Numbered from the stretch's first letter, positions 1-6,677 are shown. The stretch is 21,558 nucleotides of DNA from DASSJF01 sp035280345 (GCA_035280345.1 DATEGA010000289.1:1-21558); one strand, 5' to 3'. Notes: a model not told the origin generated them from the letters alone. Numbers and translations are program-made.

Positions 1-836
1 TAGCGTTCGTGGTGCCGTGGCAGGGCGCCGCGCTCATCGGAACGACCGACACGGAGTGGGCCGGGCCCGCCGAGCCGCACCCCGCGGCGGCGGCGTCCGA
101 CGTGTCGTACCTGCTCGACCACGCCGGCCGGTTTCTCACCGTACGGCTCGGCGCGGCGGACGTGCTCAGCGCGTTCGCCGGGCTCCGGCCGCTGCTCACG
201 GCTTCCCGGGCCGCGTCGACGGCGCGGCTGTCGCGCCGCCACGCCATCTTCGACGGTCCGCCCGGGTTCATCACGATTACGGGCGGCAAACTCACTACCT
301 ACCGCCGCATGGCCGAAGACGTGATGAACCATGCCTTGGGTCTTCCCAGCGGCACGCCGTCGCCGACGCGAGATCTGCCGCTCGACGGCGCGGACGGGTT
401 GATGCGCGCGGTTCCCATGCTGCGCGCGCGCGCCCGCTCCGGCGGCGTGAACGCCCGCACTCTGCGGCACCTGCTGCGCGCGTACGGCACGCGCGCAGCC
501 CGGGTTTTGGACCTGATCGCGGATACCCCCGCGCTCGGGGCGCTGCTCGCCGCGGGTCACCCGCATCTGGCCGCGGAAGTCGTGCTGGCCGTTCGCGAAG
601 AGAGTGCGGTCACCGTGGAGGACGTGTTGCTCCGGCGGATGCGCCTCGGCCATCTCCTGCCGGATCAGGGCCGCGGGGCGGCCGCAGCAGTGGCCTCGCT
701 CATGGCCGCCGCGCTTGGCTGGTCGGCGGCCGACGAGGCCGAACAGGCCGCAGCATACAGGCAGTCGGCGGCCGCGTTGGCCCCGGCACTGCCAGGCAGA
801 CCGGCAGCGCGTCAGGAGAGCCCGGCGCCGCCGTAG
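1..836 (+). CDS. glpD: Glycerol-3-phosphate dehydrogenase, C-terminal part (5' truncated by window edge)
   Basis: FAD-dependent glycerol-3-phosphate dehydrogenase oxidises glycerol 3-phosphate to dihydroxyacetone phosphate at the membrane. The frame is open to the left edge: the first full codons read Ala-Phe-Val-Val-Pro, so the valine at 9 is internal and not a start. About 277 residues are visible. The first block (VPWQGAALIGTTDTEW) is the conserved GlpD segment. It is followed by GLRPLL and then GGKLTTYRRMAED, both hallmarks of the DAO-fold C-terminal half. The rest, to the TAG at 834-836, is the helical GlpD cap domain with a low-complexity Ala-rich tail. The next gene begins 11 bp downstream, so the two are probably cotranscribed. 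Identification rests on family motifs. GlpD is the best fit within the GlpA/GlpD family, but the FAD-binding N terminus is outside the window. Confidence 0.9.
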   Translation, partial: AFVVPWQGAALIGTTDTEWAGPAEPHPAAAASDVSYLLDHAGRFLTVRLGAADVLSAFAGLRPLLTASRAASTARLSRRHAIFDGPPGFITITGGKLTTYRRMAEDVMNHALGLPSGTPSPTRDLPLDGADGLMRAVPMLRARARSGGVNARTLRHLLRAYGTRAARVLDLIADTPALGALLAAGHPHLAAEVVLAVREESAVTVEDVLLRRMRLGHLLPDQGRGAAAAVASLMAAALGWSAADEAEQAAAYRQSAAALAPALPGRPAARQESPAPP

Positions 837-847
837 AAGGCCGCAGT

Positions 848-1465
848 ATGGTGCTCCGTCTGTTTCCCCGCGAAGAAGGCTTCTTTGTGCTCTTCAATCG
901 CGCCGCCGAGAACATTCTGCATGCCGCGACGCTGCTGCGCGATCTCTTCGACGACTATCGGGATGTCGAGGCACGGACGGCGGCGATCAAAGCCCTCGAA
1001 GAGCAGGGCGACGAGATCACCCACGAGATCATCGACCGGCTCAACCGGACGTTCGTCACGCCGTTCGACCGCGAAGACATCTATGAGCTGGCCCGGCAAC
1101 TCGACAACGTGGTGGACTGGATCGAGGCGGCGGCGGCCCGGATGGCCGTCTACCGCATCCCCCGGCCGACCCGCGAGGGACAGGAGATGACCCATATCAT
1201 CCTCAACACGGCGGAGGCGATCGTGGAGGCGGTCGGCAACCTCCAGCGGTTGGACAAGATTGCCGGCCCGGTCCGCGAAATCAACCGCCTCGAGAACCTG
1301 GTCGACCGCGTGCAGCGGGACGCAGTGGCGGCGCTGTTCGCGAGCACCGCGAACGCAATCGACATCATGAAGTGGAAGGAGATCTACGACACGCTCGAGG
1401 AGGCGACGGACCAGGCGGAGGACGTGGCGAACATTCTCGAGACGATCAGGACGAAGCAGACCTAG
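848..1465 (+). CDS. DUF47 family PhoU-like phosphate transport regulator
   Basis: This 205-residue all-helical protein of the DUF47 (PhoU_div, TIGR00153) family has the usual full length. It starts VLRLFPREEGFFVLF and contains the helix signatures ALEEQGDEITHEI and FDREDIYELARQLDNVVDWIE, in which acidic residues of this family and of PhoU bind metal clusters. It ends EEATDQAEDVANILETI. Members usually sit beside a Pit-type low-affinity phosphate transporter and modulate it, but no pit gene is present in this window. The ATG at 848 is preceded by AAGG seven bases upstream and lies 11 bp after the glpD stop, which suggests an operon with glpD. The 3' end overlaps the convergent RNase H-like gene by 20 bp. 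The family call is firm. The partner transporter and precise role are inferred. Confidence 0.88.
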   Translation: MVLRLFPREEGFFVLFNRAAENILHAATLLRDLFDDYRDVEARTAAIKALEEQGDEITHEIIDRLNRTFVTPFDREDIYELARQLDNVVDWIEAAAARMAVYRIPRPTREGQEMTHIILNTAEAIVEAVGNLQRLDKIAGPVREINRLENLVDRVQRDAVAALFASTANAIDIMKWKEIYDTLEEATDQAEDVANILETIRTKQT

Positions 1466-1916
1466 CGCACTCCGGCCACTGCCACGGCTCGAGCACCGAC
1501 AGCATCAACTCTCCAAGATCGAATGTCGCGCGTTTATACAAGTGCATCAGGGCGCGCGCCTCGAGGTACAAACCGACCGCGTCCGGATCGACGGGGCGTT
1601 CGCCGGTGAGTTGCACGACCACGGCCGGGTCGTCGCTGTGCACCGCGATTCGCCGGTAGCCCAGCCGCCGCCCGTTCCACAGCGCGTAGACGACGGCACG
1701 AAAGGTCAGGTGCGGGCGCGCCGGCACGGCCGAAGGGCGGCGTCCGGCGGGGTGGCGGGGAAGACGGTCGAGCGGGATGCGGTCGAGGAGACGGCCCGAT
1801 TCATCGGTGAACGCGAGCGACGGCGCCGCGCTGGACCGCGGCGCCGTCGCGATATAGACATGGAGGAGCCGGGGGTATAACCGGCGTTCCGCCCTTGGGA
1901 AAGGGAGGCCTCGCAT
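1446..1916 (-). CDS. RNase H-fold protein, catalytic residues mostly lost
   Basis: From the ATG at 1916 this encodes 156 residues. The region from about residue 18 to 135 follows the RNase HI layout: a first strand (LLHVYIATAPRSS), a second (SLAFTDESGRLL), then a helix and strand (TFRAVVYALWNGRRLG, RRIAVHSDDPAVVVQLTGE) and a final helix (EARALMHLYKRA). Relative to RNase HI, the first catalytic Asp is replaced by Ala23 and the Glu by Thr71. Asp95 is kept, and no C-terminal catalytic Asp is evident. It is therefore unlikely to be an active nuclease; nucleic-acid binding is possible. No other in-frame start lies between 1916 and the first strand. A 9-bp inverted repeat (1921-1959) lies immediately upstream of that ATG and no good Shine-Dalgarno is seen. 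The gene converges on the DUF47 gene, overlapping by 20 bp. The fold assignment is by pattern reading and moderately sure. Confidence 0.6.
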   Translation of the reverse strand: MRGLPFPRAERRLYPRLLHVYIATAPRSSAAPSLAFTDESGRLLDRIPLDRLPRHPAGRRPSAVPARPHLTFRAVVYALWNGRRLGYRRIAVHSDDPAVVVQLTGERPVDPDAVGLYLEARALMHLYKRATFDLGELMLSVLEPWQWPECARSASS

Positions 1917-2078
1917 TCGGCCCGCCGGTATGGGGTCGCTCTTGGTGGCGACCGGCGGGTCCTGCGGCCCTCGTCCTGTTGAGGCGGAACGGGCGTCCAC
2001 GTTCGCTCCCCGGCGCCGCCCGAGTACCCTCCCCGGTCCCTGGCGGCCTGCCGTCTGTAACCAATCTAGCGTCCGCAG

Positions 2079-2100
2079 ATTAAGGGCATGTTAACGCCCG
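2079..2100. promoter_or_regulatory. Pho-box-like direct repeat (two 11-bp units)
   Basis: Two abutting 11-mers each carry TTAA at the same phase (TTAA at 2080 and 2091). This matches the 11-bp periodicity of PhoB-type operators and the repeats upstream of the phosphoesterase and pstS. TTAA is palindromic, so orientation is ambiguous. Read on the minus strand the units become GTTAAC... and CTTAAT..., resembling the first two pstS units. The site is about 145 bp upstream of the predicted phoB transcription start and about 160 bp from the RNase H-like start, so which gene it controls is not decided. Confidence 0.55.
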
Positions 2101-2193
2101 CCTCCTGGCGGCGGAAACTTCGCCGATAGTTGTGTGCCGGGGCGCGGGCAGAGATTTCACCACGCAGGCGTCCCTTGCCGCGGTCCCGCAATG

Positions 2194-2210
2194 CGCAAAC
2201 ACGATTTGCG
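2194..2210. promoter_or_regulatory. Palindrome abutting the phoB -35, candidate operator
   Basis: CGCAAA (2194-2199), a 5-base spacer and TTTGCG (2205-2210) form a perfect 6-bp inverted repeat. It overlaps the first base of the proposed -35 at 2210-2215. The position suits a repressor site. The cognate protein is unknown. Confidence 0.35.
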
Positions 2211-2238
2211 TGACGTCAAGTCAGTTCCGTGCTATGCT
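2210..2238 (+). promoter_or_regulatory. Predicted sigma-70-type promoter of phoB-phoR, near-leaderless
   Basis: GTGACG at 2210-2215 (4/6 to TTGACA) and TATGCT at 2233-2238 (4/6 to TATAAT) are separated by exactly 17 bp. Transcription would start around 2244-2246, only about five bases before the ATG at 2250. No Shine-Dalgarno precedes that ATG, so the transcript may be leaderless. Confidence 0.4.
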
Positions 2239-2249
2239 CCTACCGAGCG

Positions 2250-2999
2250 ATGCTGACGCACGACGCGCAAGACGCGCGCACAGGAGACGCCGCCGCCGCA
2301 CGGCGGAGTCAGAGGCCCCGAATTCTCCTCGTCGACGATGAGCGCGCGATCGTCGAATCTCTCCGGTACGCCCTCGAAAAAGAAGGCTACGATGTGCTGG
2401 AAGCCGGCGAAGGCGGCGAAGCGCTGGAACTCGCGCGCCGCACCGCGCCCGATCTCGTGCTGCTCGACATCATGCTGCCCGGGATGAGCGGCTTCGAGAT
2501 TTGCCGCGTCCTGCGCCAGGAGTCCACGGTGCCGATCCTCATGCTTACGGCGCGCAGCGATGAGCCGGACCGCGTGGTGGGCCTGGACCTCGGCGCCGAC
2601 GACTACATCACGAAACCGTTCAGCCTTCGGGAAGTGTTGGCCCGCGTACGCGCGGCGCTGCGCCGCGCGCAGTCCGCCGCGCGCGGTGTGCGGGAGCGCG
2701 ACGAGATGCTGTCGGTCAGTGAAGTGTCGATGGACGTCGCGCGGCATGAAGTCACGGTCCGGGGCCACGCGATGGCGCTGCCGCCCCGCCAGTTCGATCT
2801 GCTGCGCGCGTTTCTGGCCAATCCCGGGCGGGTACTGACTCGCGCGGCGCTGCTGCAGCACGTGTGGGGCTACGACTTCACCGGGGACGATCGGACGGTG
2901 GACGTTCACGTACGGTGGCTCCGGCAGAAACTGCATGAAGCCGGGTCGGAGACTACGATCGAGACGGTGCGAGGAGTAGGCTACAAGCTCGGGGCGTAG
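2250..2999 (+). CDS. phoB: OmpR/PhoB-family response regulator of phosphate starvation
   Basis: Transcription factor activated by PhoR, with 249 residues from the ATG at 2250. The receiver domain (about 23-136) has the acidic pair Asp29-Asp30, the phospho-acceptor Asp73 in LLDIMLPGMSGFE, the switch segment LMLTARS and Lys122 in ITKPFS. The winged-helix DNA-binding domain (about 150-248) shows LPPRQFDLLRAFLANPGRVL, then HVWGYDF, RTVDVHVRWLRQKL and the closing VRGVGYKL. A GTG at 2229 is also in frame, but it lies within the predicted promoter, so the ATG is preferred. phoR follows after one base, and pst and phoU lie downstream, which supports PhoB over other OmpR-type regulators. Its targets are probably the 11-bp repeats at 2079, 4623 and 6793. 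Confidence 0.92.
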   Translation: MLTHDAQDARTGDAAAARRSQRPRILLVDDERAIVESLRYALEKEGYDVLEAGEGGEALELARRTAPDLVLLDIMLPGMSGFEICRVLRQESTVPILMLTARSDEPDRVVGLDLGADDYITKPFSLREVLARVRAALRRAQSAARGVRERDEMLSVSEVSMDVARHEVTVRGHAMALPPRQFDLLRAFLANPGRVLTRAALLQHVWGYDFTGDDRTVDVHVRWLRQKLHEAGSETTIETVRGVGYKLGA

Positions 3000-3000
3000 G

Positions 3001-4407
3001 ATGCGGCTTCACCGCGCGGTGATGGCGGCGTTGGCGGTCTACGCGACGCTCGTCGTGCTCACCGCCGCGGCGCTGTTCGCGGCCGCCGGGTGGCCCCGGC
3101 AATTCCCCGAGGTTGTTTTCCCGCTTGCCGGCACGGTGTTCGTCGCGGTTGTGGCGGCGGCCGTGATCTCGGGCCGGTTTGCAGGCACGCTGAGCCGTCC
3201 GCTCCGGGATCTCGCCGCCGCGGCGTGGTCCGGCGTCGAGGGCCGCCTGGGACCGGCGCACGAGCCGCCGCCGGAGGCGTCATTCGACGAAGTGCGCGAA
3301 GCCATCGAGGCGTTCAACGCGATGGCCCTCGAAACCACCCATACGATCGCCGCGCTGGAGTTCCGGAAGTCCACGCTCGAGTCCGTCCTCGCGCACATGA
3401 GCGACGGCCTGCTGGTCCTCGACGGCCGGGGCACGCTCACGCTCGTGAACCCGGCGGCGGAGCGCTTCTTCGGGATCGTGGCTCCGTTCGTGATCGGGCA
3501 CCGTCTCATCGAGGTGTTCCGCCACTTCGAGTTGGACGCGCTCGTGCGTCAGGCCGAGCGGGAACGCCGGCCGTACACCCGTGAGATCGAGCTGCATCAT
3601 CCCGAGCACCGGCTGCTCCGCGTGCAGGTCAATCCGGTGTCCGGTCCCCGCGGCGAGTTCCTCGGCGTCGTGGTGGTCGCCCAGGATATCACCGATCAGC
3701 GCCGCACCGACATGGTGCGGCGCGAATTCGTCGCGAACGTCTCGCACGAACTGCGCACGCCGCTGACGTCGGTGCGGGCGCTCGCCGAGGCGCTGGTGGG
3801 GGGCGCCGCGCAGGATCCGGCGGCCGGGCCGCGCTTTCTCGAGCGCATCATCGCGGAGATCGACCGCCTCACGCTCCTTGTGAACGATCTGCTCGATCTA
3901 TCCGCGATCGAGAGCGGCAGCGCCAAACTGGAGATGGAGGTCGTTCCGGTCGGCGAGGTGATCGAGGACGTTGTGACGAAGTTTCGCCCGATGGCGGACC
4001 GGCGCCGGATTGCGCTCCGCGGCAACGGCGCGCGCGGGGATCTGGAGGCGCTCCGCGCGTGGGCCGATCGGGCCCGAGTCACCCAGGCGATCACCAACCT
4101 CGTCGACAACGCGATCAAATATACGCCGGACGGCGGCACCGTGACCGTGGAGGGGGAGCCCCGCGACGGGATGGTCGCGATCTCTGTGGCCGACACCGGC
4201 ATTGGGATCGCGGCTGAGCATCTGCCCCGTATCTTCGAGCGGTTTTATCGGGTGGACCGATCCCGTTCCCGCGTGCTTGGCGGGACCGGCCTCGGCCTCA
4301 GCATCGTGAAGCACATCGCGACCTCGCACGGCGGCGACGTGGAAGTGAAGAGCGTCGAAGGGCGGGGCACCCGGTTTTCCCTCTTGCTGCCAAGCGCGCC
4401 GGGGTGA
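3001..4407 (+). CDS. phoR: PhoR-type membrane sensor histidine kinase
   Basis: 468-residue sensor kinase that phosphorylates PhoB. Two membrane helices (about 5-30 and 38-60) are separated by a very short loop, so there is little or no periplasmic sensor, as expected for PhoR, which senses through the Pst/PhoU complex. A PAS domain follows (about 125-235; SDGLLVLDGRGTLTLVNPAA to VVVAQDITDQRR). The HisKA domain carries His249 in VSHELRTPLTSVR. The ATPase domain has an N box near Asn370 (NLVDNAIKYTPDGG), DTGIGI near 398 and GGTGLGLS near 428. The ATG is one base after the phoB stop, so translation is probably coupled. The TGA overlaps the start of a small ORF (GTGA). Domain order and context make the PhoR call firm. 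Confidence 0.92.
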   Translation: MRLHRAVMAALAVYATLVVLTAAALFAAAGWPRQFPEVVFPLAGTVFVAVVAAAVISGRFAGTLSRPLRDLAAAAWSGVEGRLGPAHEPPPEASFDEVREAIEAFNAMALETTHTIAALEFRKSTLESVLAHMSDGLLVLDGRGTLTLVNPAAERFFGIVAPFVIGHRLIEVFRHFELDALVRQAERERRPYTREIELHHPEHRLLRVQVNPVSGPRGEFLGVVVVAQDITDQRRTDMVRREFVANVSHELRTPLTSVRALAEALVGGAAQDPAAGPRFLERIIAEIDRLTLLVNDLLDLSAIESGSAKLEMEVVPVGEVIEDVVTKFRPMADRRRIALRGNGARGDLEALRAWADRARVTQAITNLVDNAIKYTPDGGTVTVEGEPRDGMVAISVADTGIGIAAEHLPRIFERFYRVDRSRSRVLGGTGLGLSIVKHIATSHGGDVEVKSVEGRGTRFSLLLPSAPG

Positions 4408-4583
4408 TCCCGAGCGCCGGCGTCTACGATCAGACACCGCCGCCTCCCGCCGAACAGCAGGGGCTGCTGCGAGCGGTCGCCGACACAGTGGCCGTCTACG
4501 ACGTGCGCGGACGGGCCGATGTCGACCGGCTCGCCGGCCGGGTGCTCGAGCGGGCGCTCAGCTCCCCCGCCGTTTCCCCCTAG
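4404..4583 (+). CDS. Putative 59-aa protein translationally coupled to phoR
   Basis: A GTG at 4404 overlaps the phoR stop in a GTGA arrangement, the same junction seen at pstC/pstA. The frame stays open for 59 codons to the TAG at 4581-4583, where an intrinsic terminator begins. The product starts VIPSAGVYDQTPPPP and continues as a probable amphipathic helix (LLRAVADTVAVYDV, DVDRLAGRVLERAL). It has no membrane segment or signal peptide. I recognise no family. Its codons show the GC-rich third positions of neighbouring genes. The exact fit between coupled start and terminator favours a real gene, but a 59-codon frame can arise by chance in GC-rich DNA. Confidence 0.5.
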   Translation: MIPSAGVYDQTPPPPAEQQGLLRAVADTVAVYDVRGRADVDRLAGRVLERALSSPAVSP

Positions 4584-4604
4584 CCCCGACTTCGGGGTTT
4601 CTTT
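4584..4604 (+). terminator. Intrinsic terminator of the phoB-phoR transcript
   Basis: Stem CCCCG (4584-4588) and CGGGG (4593-4597) with loop ACTT, followed directly by TTTCTTT (4598-4604). It begins at the stop codon of the small ORF and separates phoBR from the phosphoesterase operon. Confidence 0.75.
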
Positions 4605-4622
4605 CGCGCTTCGTCCCGCAAC

Positions 4623-4644
4623 GATCACATTCGGTTAACATTCG
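4623..4644 (+). promoter_or_regulatory. Pho box of the phosphoesterase operon
   Basis: Two adjacent 11-mers, GATCACATTCG and GTTAACATTCG, match at 9 of 11 positions; the shared core ACATTCGGT recurs with exact 11-bp spacing (4627 and 4638). A -10-like TATCCT at 4650-4655 follows closely, as in PhoB-activated promoters where the box replaces the -35. The box sits 45 bp upstream of the phosphoesterase ATG. Confidence 0.72.
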
Positions 4645-4688
4645 GTCCCTATCCTGACCGCATCAGGCCTCTCGATAGGGAGGATGGG

Positions 4689-6035
4689 ATGCCGTTGCGC
4701 CGCATCGTGGGTCTGCTGTGCGCCTTTCTGCTCGTCGCTGGCGCCGGGACGCTGAGTCTCGGGCCGGCCCGCGCCGCCGCACCGCTCGACCGGATCAGCC
4801 ACGTGATTGTGATCTACCAGGAAAACTGGAGCTTCGACAGCCTGTACGGACTGTTCCCGGGGGCCAACGGTATTGCCAACGCCGGTGCCGCTGTACGCCA
4901 GGTCGATAAGAACGGAGTCCCGTACACGAAGCTCCCCCAGCCGCTCGATAGCGGCAAACTCGACCCGCGCTTCCCGGCCGATCTGCCCGTGAAGCCGTTC
5001 AACGCCGCGGAGTTCGTGCTCCCCACCGAGCGCACGGGCGATCTCGTGCACCGCTACTACCAGGAGCAGTTGCAGATCGACGGCGGCAAGATGGACAAGT
5101 TCGTTGCGTGGAGCGACGCGGCGGGGCTCGTGATGAGCTACTATGACGCGACGAACATGCCGGTCGGCCAGCTCGCCCATCAATACGTGCTGGCCGATAA
5201 CTTCTTCCACGCGGCGTTCGGGGGTTCGTTCCTCAATCACTTCTGGCTGATCTGCGCCTGCACCCCGAGATTCGCCGATGCGCCGGCGTCGCTGCGCGCC
5301 CAGCTCGACGCGAACGGCCTGATAGTGAAGGATGGGGCCGTCACGCCCGACGGCTACGCGATCAACACGCTGTTCACGAAGAACTCGCCGCACCCGGCGA
5401 ACGCCGATCCCGCGACGCTCGTCCCGAACCAGACGATGCCGACAATCGGGGACCGACTGAGCGATCGCGGCGTATCGTGGGCCTGGTACTCCGGCGGATG
5501 GAACGACGCCCTCGCGGGCCACCCGGACCCGCTGTTCCAGTTCCACCATCAGGCATTCGCGTTCTTCGCCAAGTACGCGGACGGCACGACTGGACGAGCG
5601 GCGCACCTCAGGGACGAGCGCGACTTCTTTCGCGACATTCAGGCGGGGACGCTGCCGTCGGTCGCGTTCATCAAGCCGCTGGGACCGGACAACGAGCATC
5701 CCGGGTACGCCGACATGCTGCGGGGCGAGCGCCACGTCGCGGATCTGGTACGGGCGGTGGCCAACAGCCCCGCCTGGCCGGACACGGTGATCATCGTGAC
5801 CTACGACGAACACGGTGGCCGCTGGGACCACGTGGCGCCCCCTGTGGTCGACCGGTGGGGCCCGGGTAGCCGCGTGCCGGCGATCATCATCTCGCCGCTC
5901 GCGAAGCGCCACTACGTTGACCACACGGCGTACGACACGACGTCGATCTTGAAGCTCATCGAGAATCGGTGGGGTCTCGCGCCGCTCGGCACGCGCGATG
6001 CCAACATCGACGGGCTGGAGGGCGCGTTCCAGTAG
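4689..6035 (+). CDS. Secreted phosphoesterase (acid phosphatase/phospholipase C family)
   Basis: 448-residue exported enzyme of the bacterial phosphoesterase family (PF04185), which includes AcpA-type acid phosphatases and non-specific phospholipases C. It probably releases phosphate from extracellular phosphomonoesters or phospholipids. A Sec signal peptide spans about 1-30 (RR, a hydrophobic core, then ARAAAP). Family motifs are VIVIYQENWSFDSLYG (Glu45, Asn46, Asp50), GGSFLNHFWL with Ser180 at the AcpA-type nucleophile position, a central PTIGDRLSDRGVSWAWYSGG block and YDEHGGRWDHVAPP (Asp373, Glu374, His375, Asp380, His381) for metal binding. The start is fixed by GGGAGG (4678-4683) five bases before the ATG; an earlier ATG at 4684 is out of frame. 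It has its own Pho box. Substrate (monoester or diester) cannot be decided from these motifs. Confidence 0.85.
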   Translation: MPLRRIVGLLCAFLLVAGAGTLSLGPARAAAPLDRISHVIVIYQENWSFDSLYGLFPGANGIANAGAAVRQVDKNGVPYTKLPQPLDSGKLDPRFPADLPVKPFNAAEFVLPTERTGDLVHRYYQEQLQIDGGKMDKFVAWSDAAGLVMSYYDATNMPVGQLAHQYVLADNFFHAAFGGSFLNHFWLICACTPRFADAPASLRAQLDANGLIVKDGAVTPDGYAINTLFTKNSPHPANADPATLVPNQTMPTIGDRLSDRGVSWAWYSGGWNDALAGHPDPLFQFHHQAFAFFAKYADGTTGRAAHLRDERDFFRDIQAGTLPSVAFIKPLGPDNEHPGYADMLRGERHVADLVRAVANSPAWPDTVIIVTYDEHGGRWDHVAPPVVDRWGPGSRVPAIIISPLAKRHYVDHTAYDTTSILKLIENRWGLAPLGTRDANIDGLEGAFQ

Positions 6036-6066
6036 AACGGTTTGCGAGGCCGCGTTGGAGCGGGCC

Positions 6067-6207
6067 ATGGGTGACGTGATACCGGACATGATCCCGGGCG
6101 AGCCGAAGTGGTGGGGCGACATGCGCGCGGCCTTCGTTATTTTGGGGGTCCTCACCGCGATGGTCGCCGCGGCGTCGTGCTTCGTGTGGCTGATGGCCGG
6201 TAGATGA
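6067..6207 (+). CDS. 46-aa single-pass membrane peptide
   Basis: A small gene lies 31 bp after the phosphoesterase stop. GGAG at 6057-6060 sits six bases before the ATG at 6067, and the product reads MGDVIPDMIPGEPKWWGDMR and then a hydrophobic helix (about 21-43) ending WLMAGR. The short soluble N terminus rich in Pro, Asp and Trp, with one transmembrane segment, suggests a membrane-anchored microprotein. No family is recognised. The frame is open back to 5998, but those codons lie outside the ribosome-site context. It is 23 bp upstream of the mgsA start and on the same strand, so it is likely part of the Pho-controlled phosphoesterase transcript. Confidence 0.55.
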   Translation: MGDVIPDMIPGEPKWWGDMRAAFVILGVLTAMVAAASCFVWLMAGR

Positions 6208-6230
6208 CTCGTGAACTCGAGGGGATTCGG

Positions 6231-6677
6231 ATGGCCCGGCGTAAAAAGATCGCTTGATCGCGCACGATAACAAGAAATCGGACCTCGTCGCCTGGATGCG
6301 CTTCAACCGCGAATTGCTCGCGGAACACGATCTACATGCGACGCGTACGACGGCCCGGTTGATCCGAGACACGCTCGGCCTGCGCGTCACTGAGTTCCAC
6401 AGCGGATCGCTCGGCGGCGATCAGCAAATCGGCGCCAAAATCGTGGCCAGTGAACTGGACTTCTTGATCTTCTTCTGGGATCCGCTGGAGCCGCACCCGC
6501 ACGACCCGGACGTGCGCGGGGCTGCTGCGCATCGCCGTGGTGTGGAACGTGCCGGTCGTGTGCAATCGCGCGACCGCGGACTTGATGATTTCGTCGTCGC
6601 TTATGGCGGAGGAGTACGAGCGGCTTGTCGAGCCGTACGACGACCCGGGCGCCTTCCGCCGGCTAGTCCCGCGCTAG
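6231..6677 (+). pseudogene. mgsA: Methylglyoxal synthase with two compensating frameshifts
   Basis: MgsA converts dihydroxyacetone phosphate to methylglyoxal and inorganic phosphate. The ATG at 6231 has a good ribosome site (GAGGGG 6219-6224) and reads MARRKKIA before a base is lost at about 6253, giving an immediate TGA. The next frame, from about 6254, reads LIAHDNKKSDLV, then SGSLGGDQQIGAKI and FFWDPLEPHPHDPDVR, all diagnostic. An extra G in GGGG (6518-6521) then shifts back, after which the frame reads LLRIAVVWNVPVVCNRATADL and ends at TAG 6675-6677. With both shifts repaired the protein is 148 residues, the normal family size. The catalytic His and Asp motifs are intact. Either this is a recent pseudogene or both indels are sequencing errors. 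A TTG at 6254 could start a version lacking the C-terminal fifth. The location in a Pho operon suits an enzyme that frees phosphate. Confidence 0.85.

Larger units (their letters stand above)
1917..2249. other. 333-bp intergenic region between the divergent RNase H-like gene and phoB
   Basis: I find no convincing gene here. It holds an inverted repeat beside the RNase H-like start (arms 1921-1929 and 1951-1959), a two-unit Pho-box-like repeat (2079-2100), a 19-base segment repeated at 6750-6768 (2183-2201), a CGCAAA/TTTGCG palindrome (2194-2210) and a promoter pair (2210-2238) that would start phoB transcription a few bases before its ATG. Confidence 0.7.

Noticed and set aside
4647..4680. 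Inverted repeat CCCTAT/ATAGGG with inner CCTGA/TCAGG before the phosphoesterase
   Set aside because: The left arm overlaps the proposed -10 (4650-4655), so it would probably not be transcribed as a hairpin; kept only as a note.
4635..6155. A 506-codon minus-strand frame opposite the phosphoesterase
   Set aside because: Its Arg/Val-rich composition mirrors the codon bias of the real gene, and it has no recognisable domain or ribosome site.
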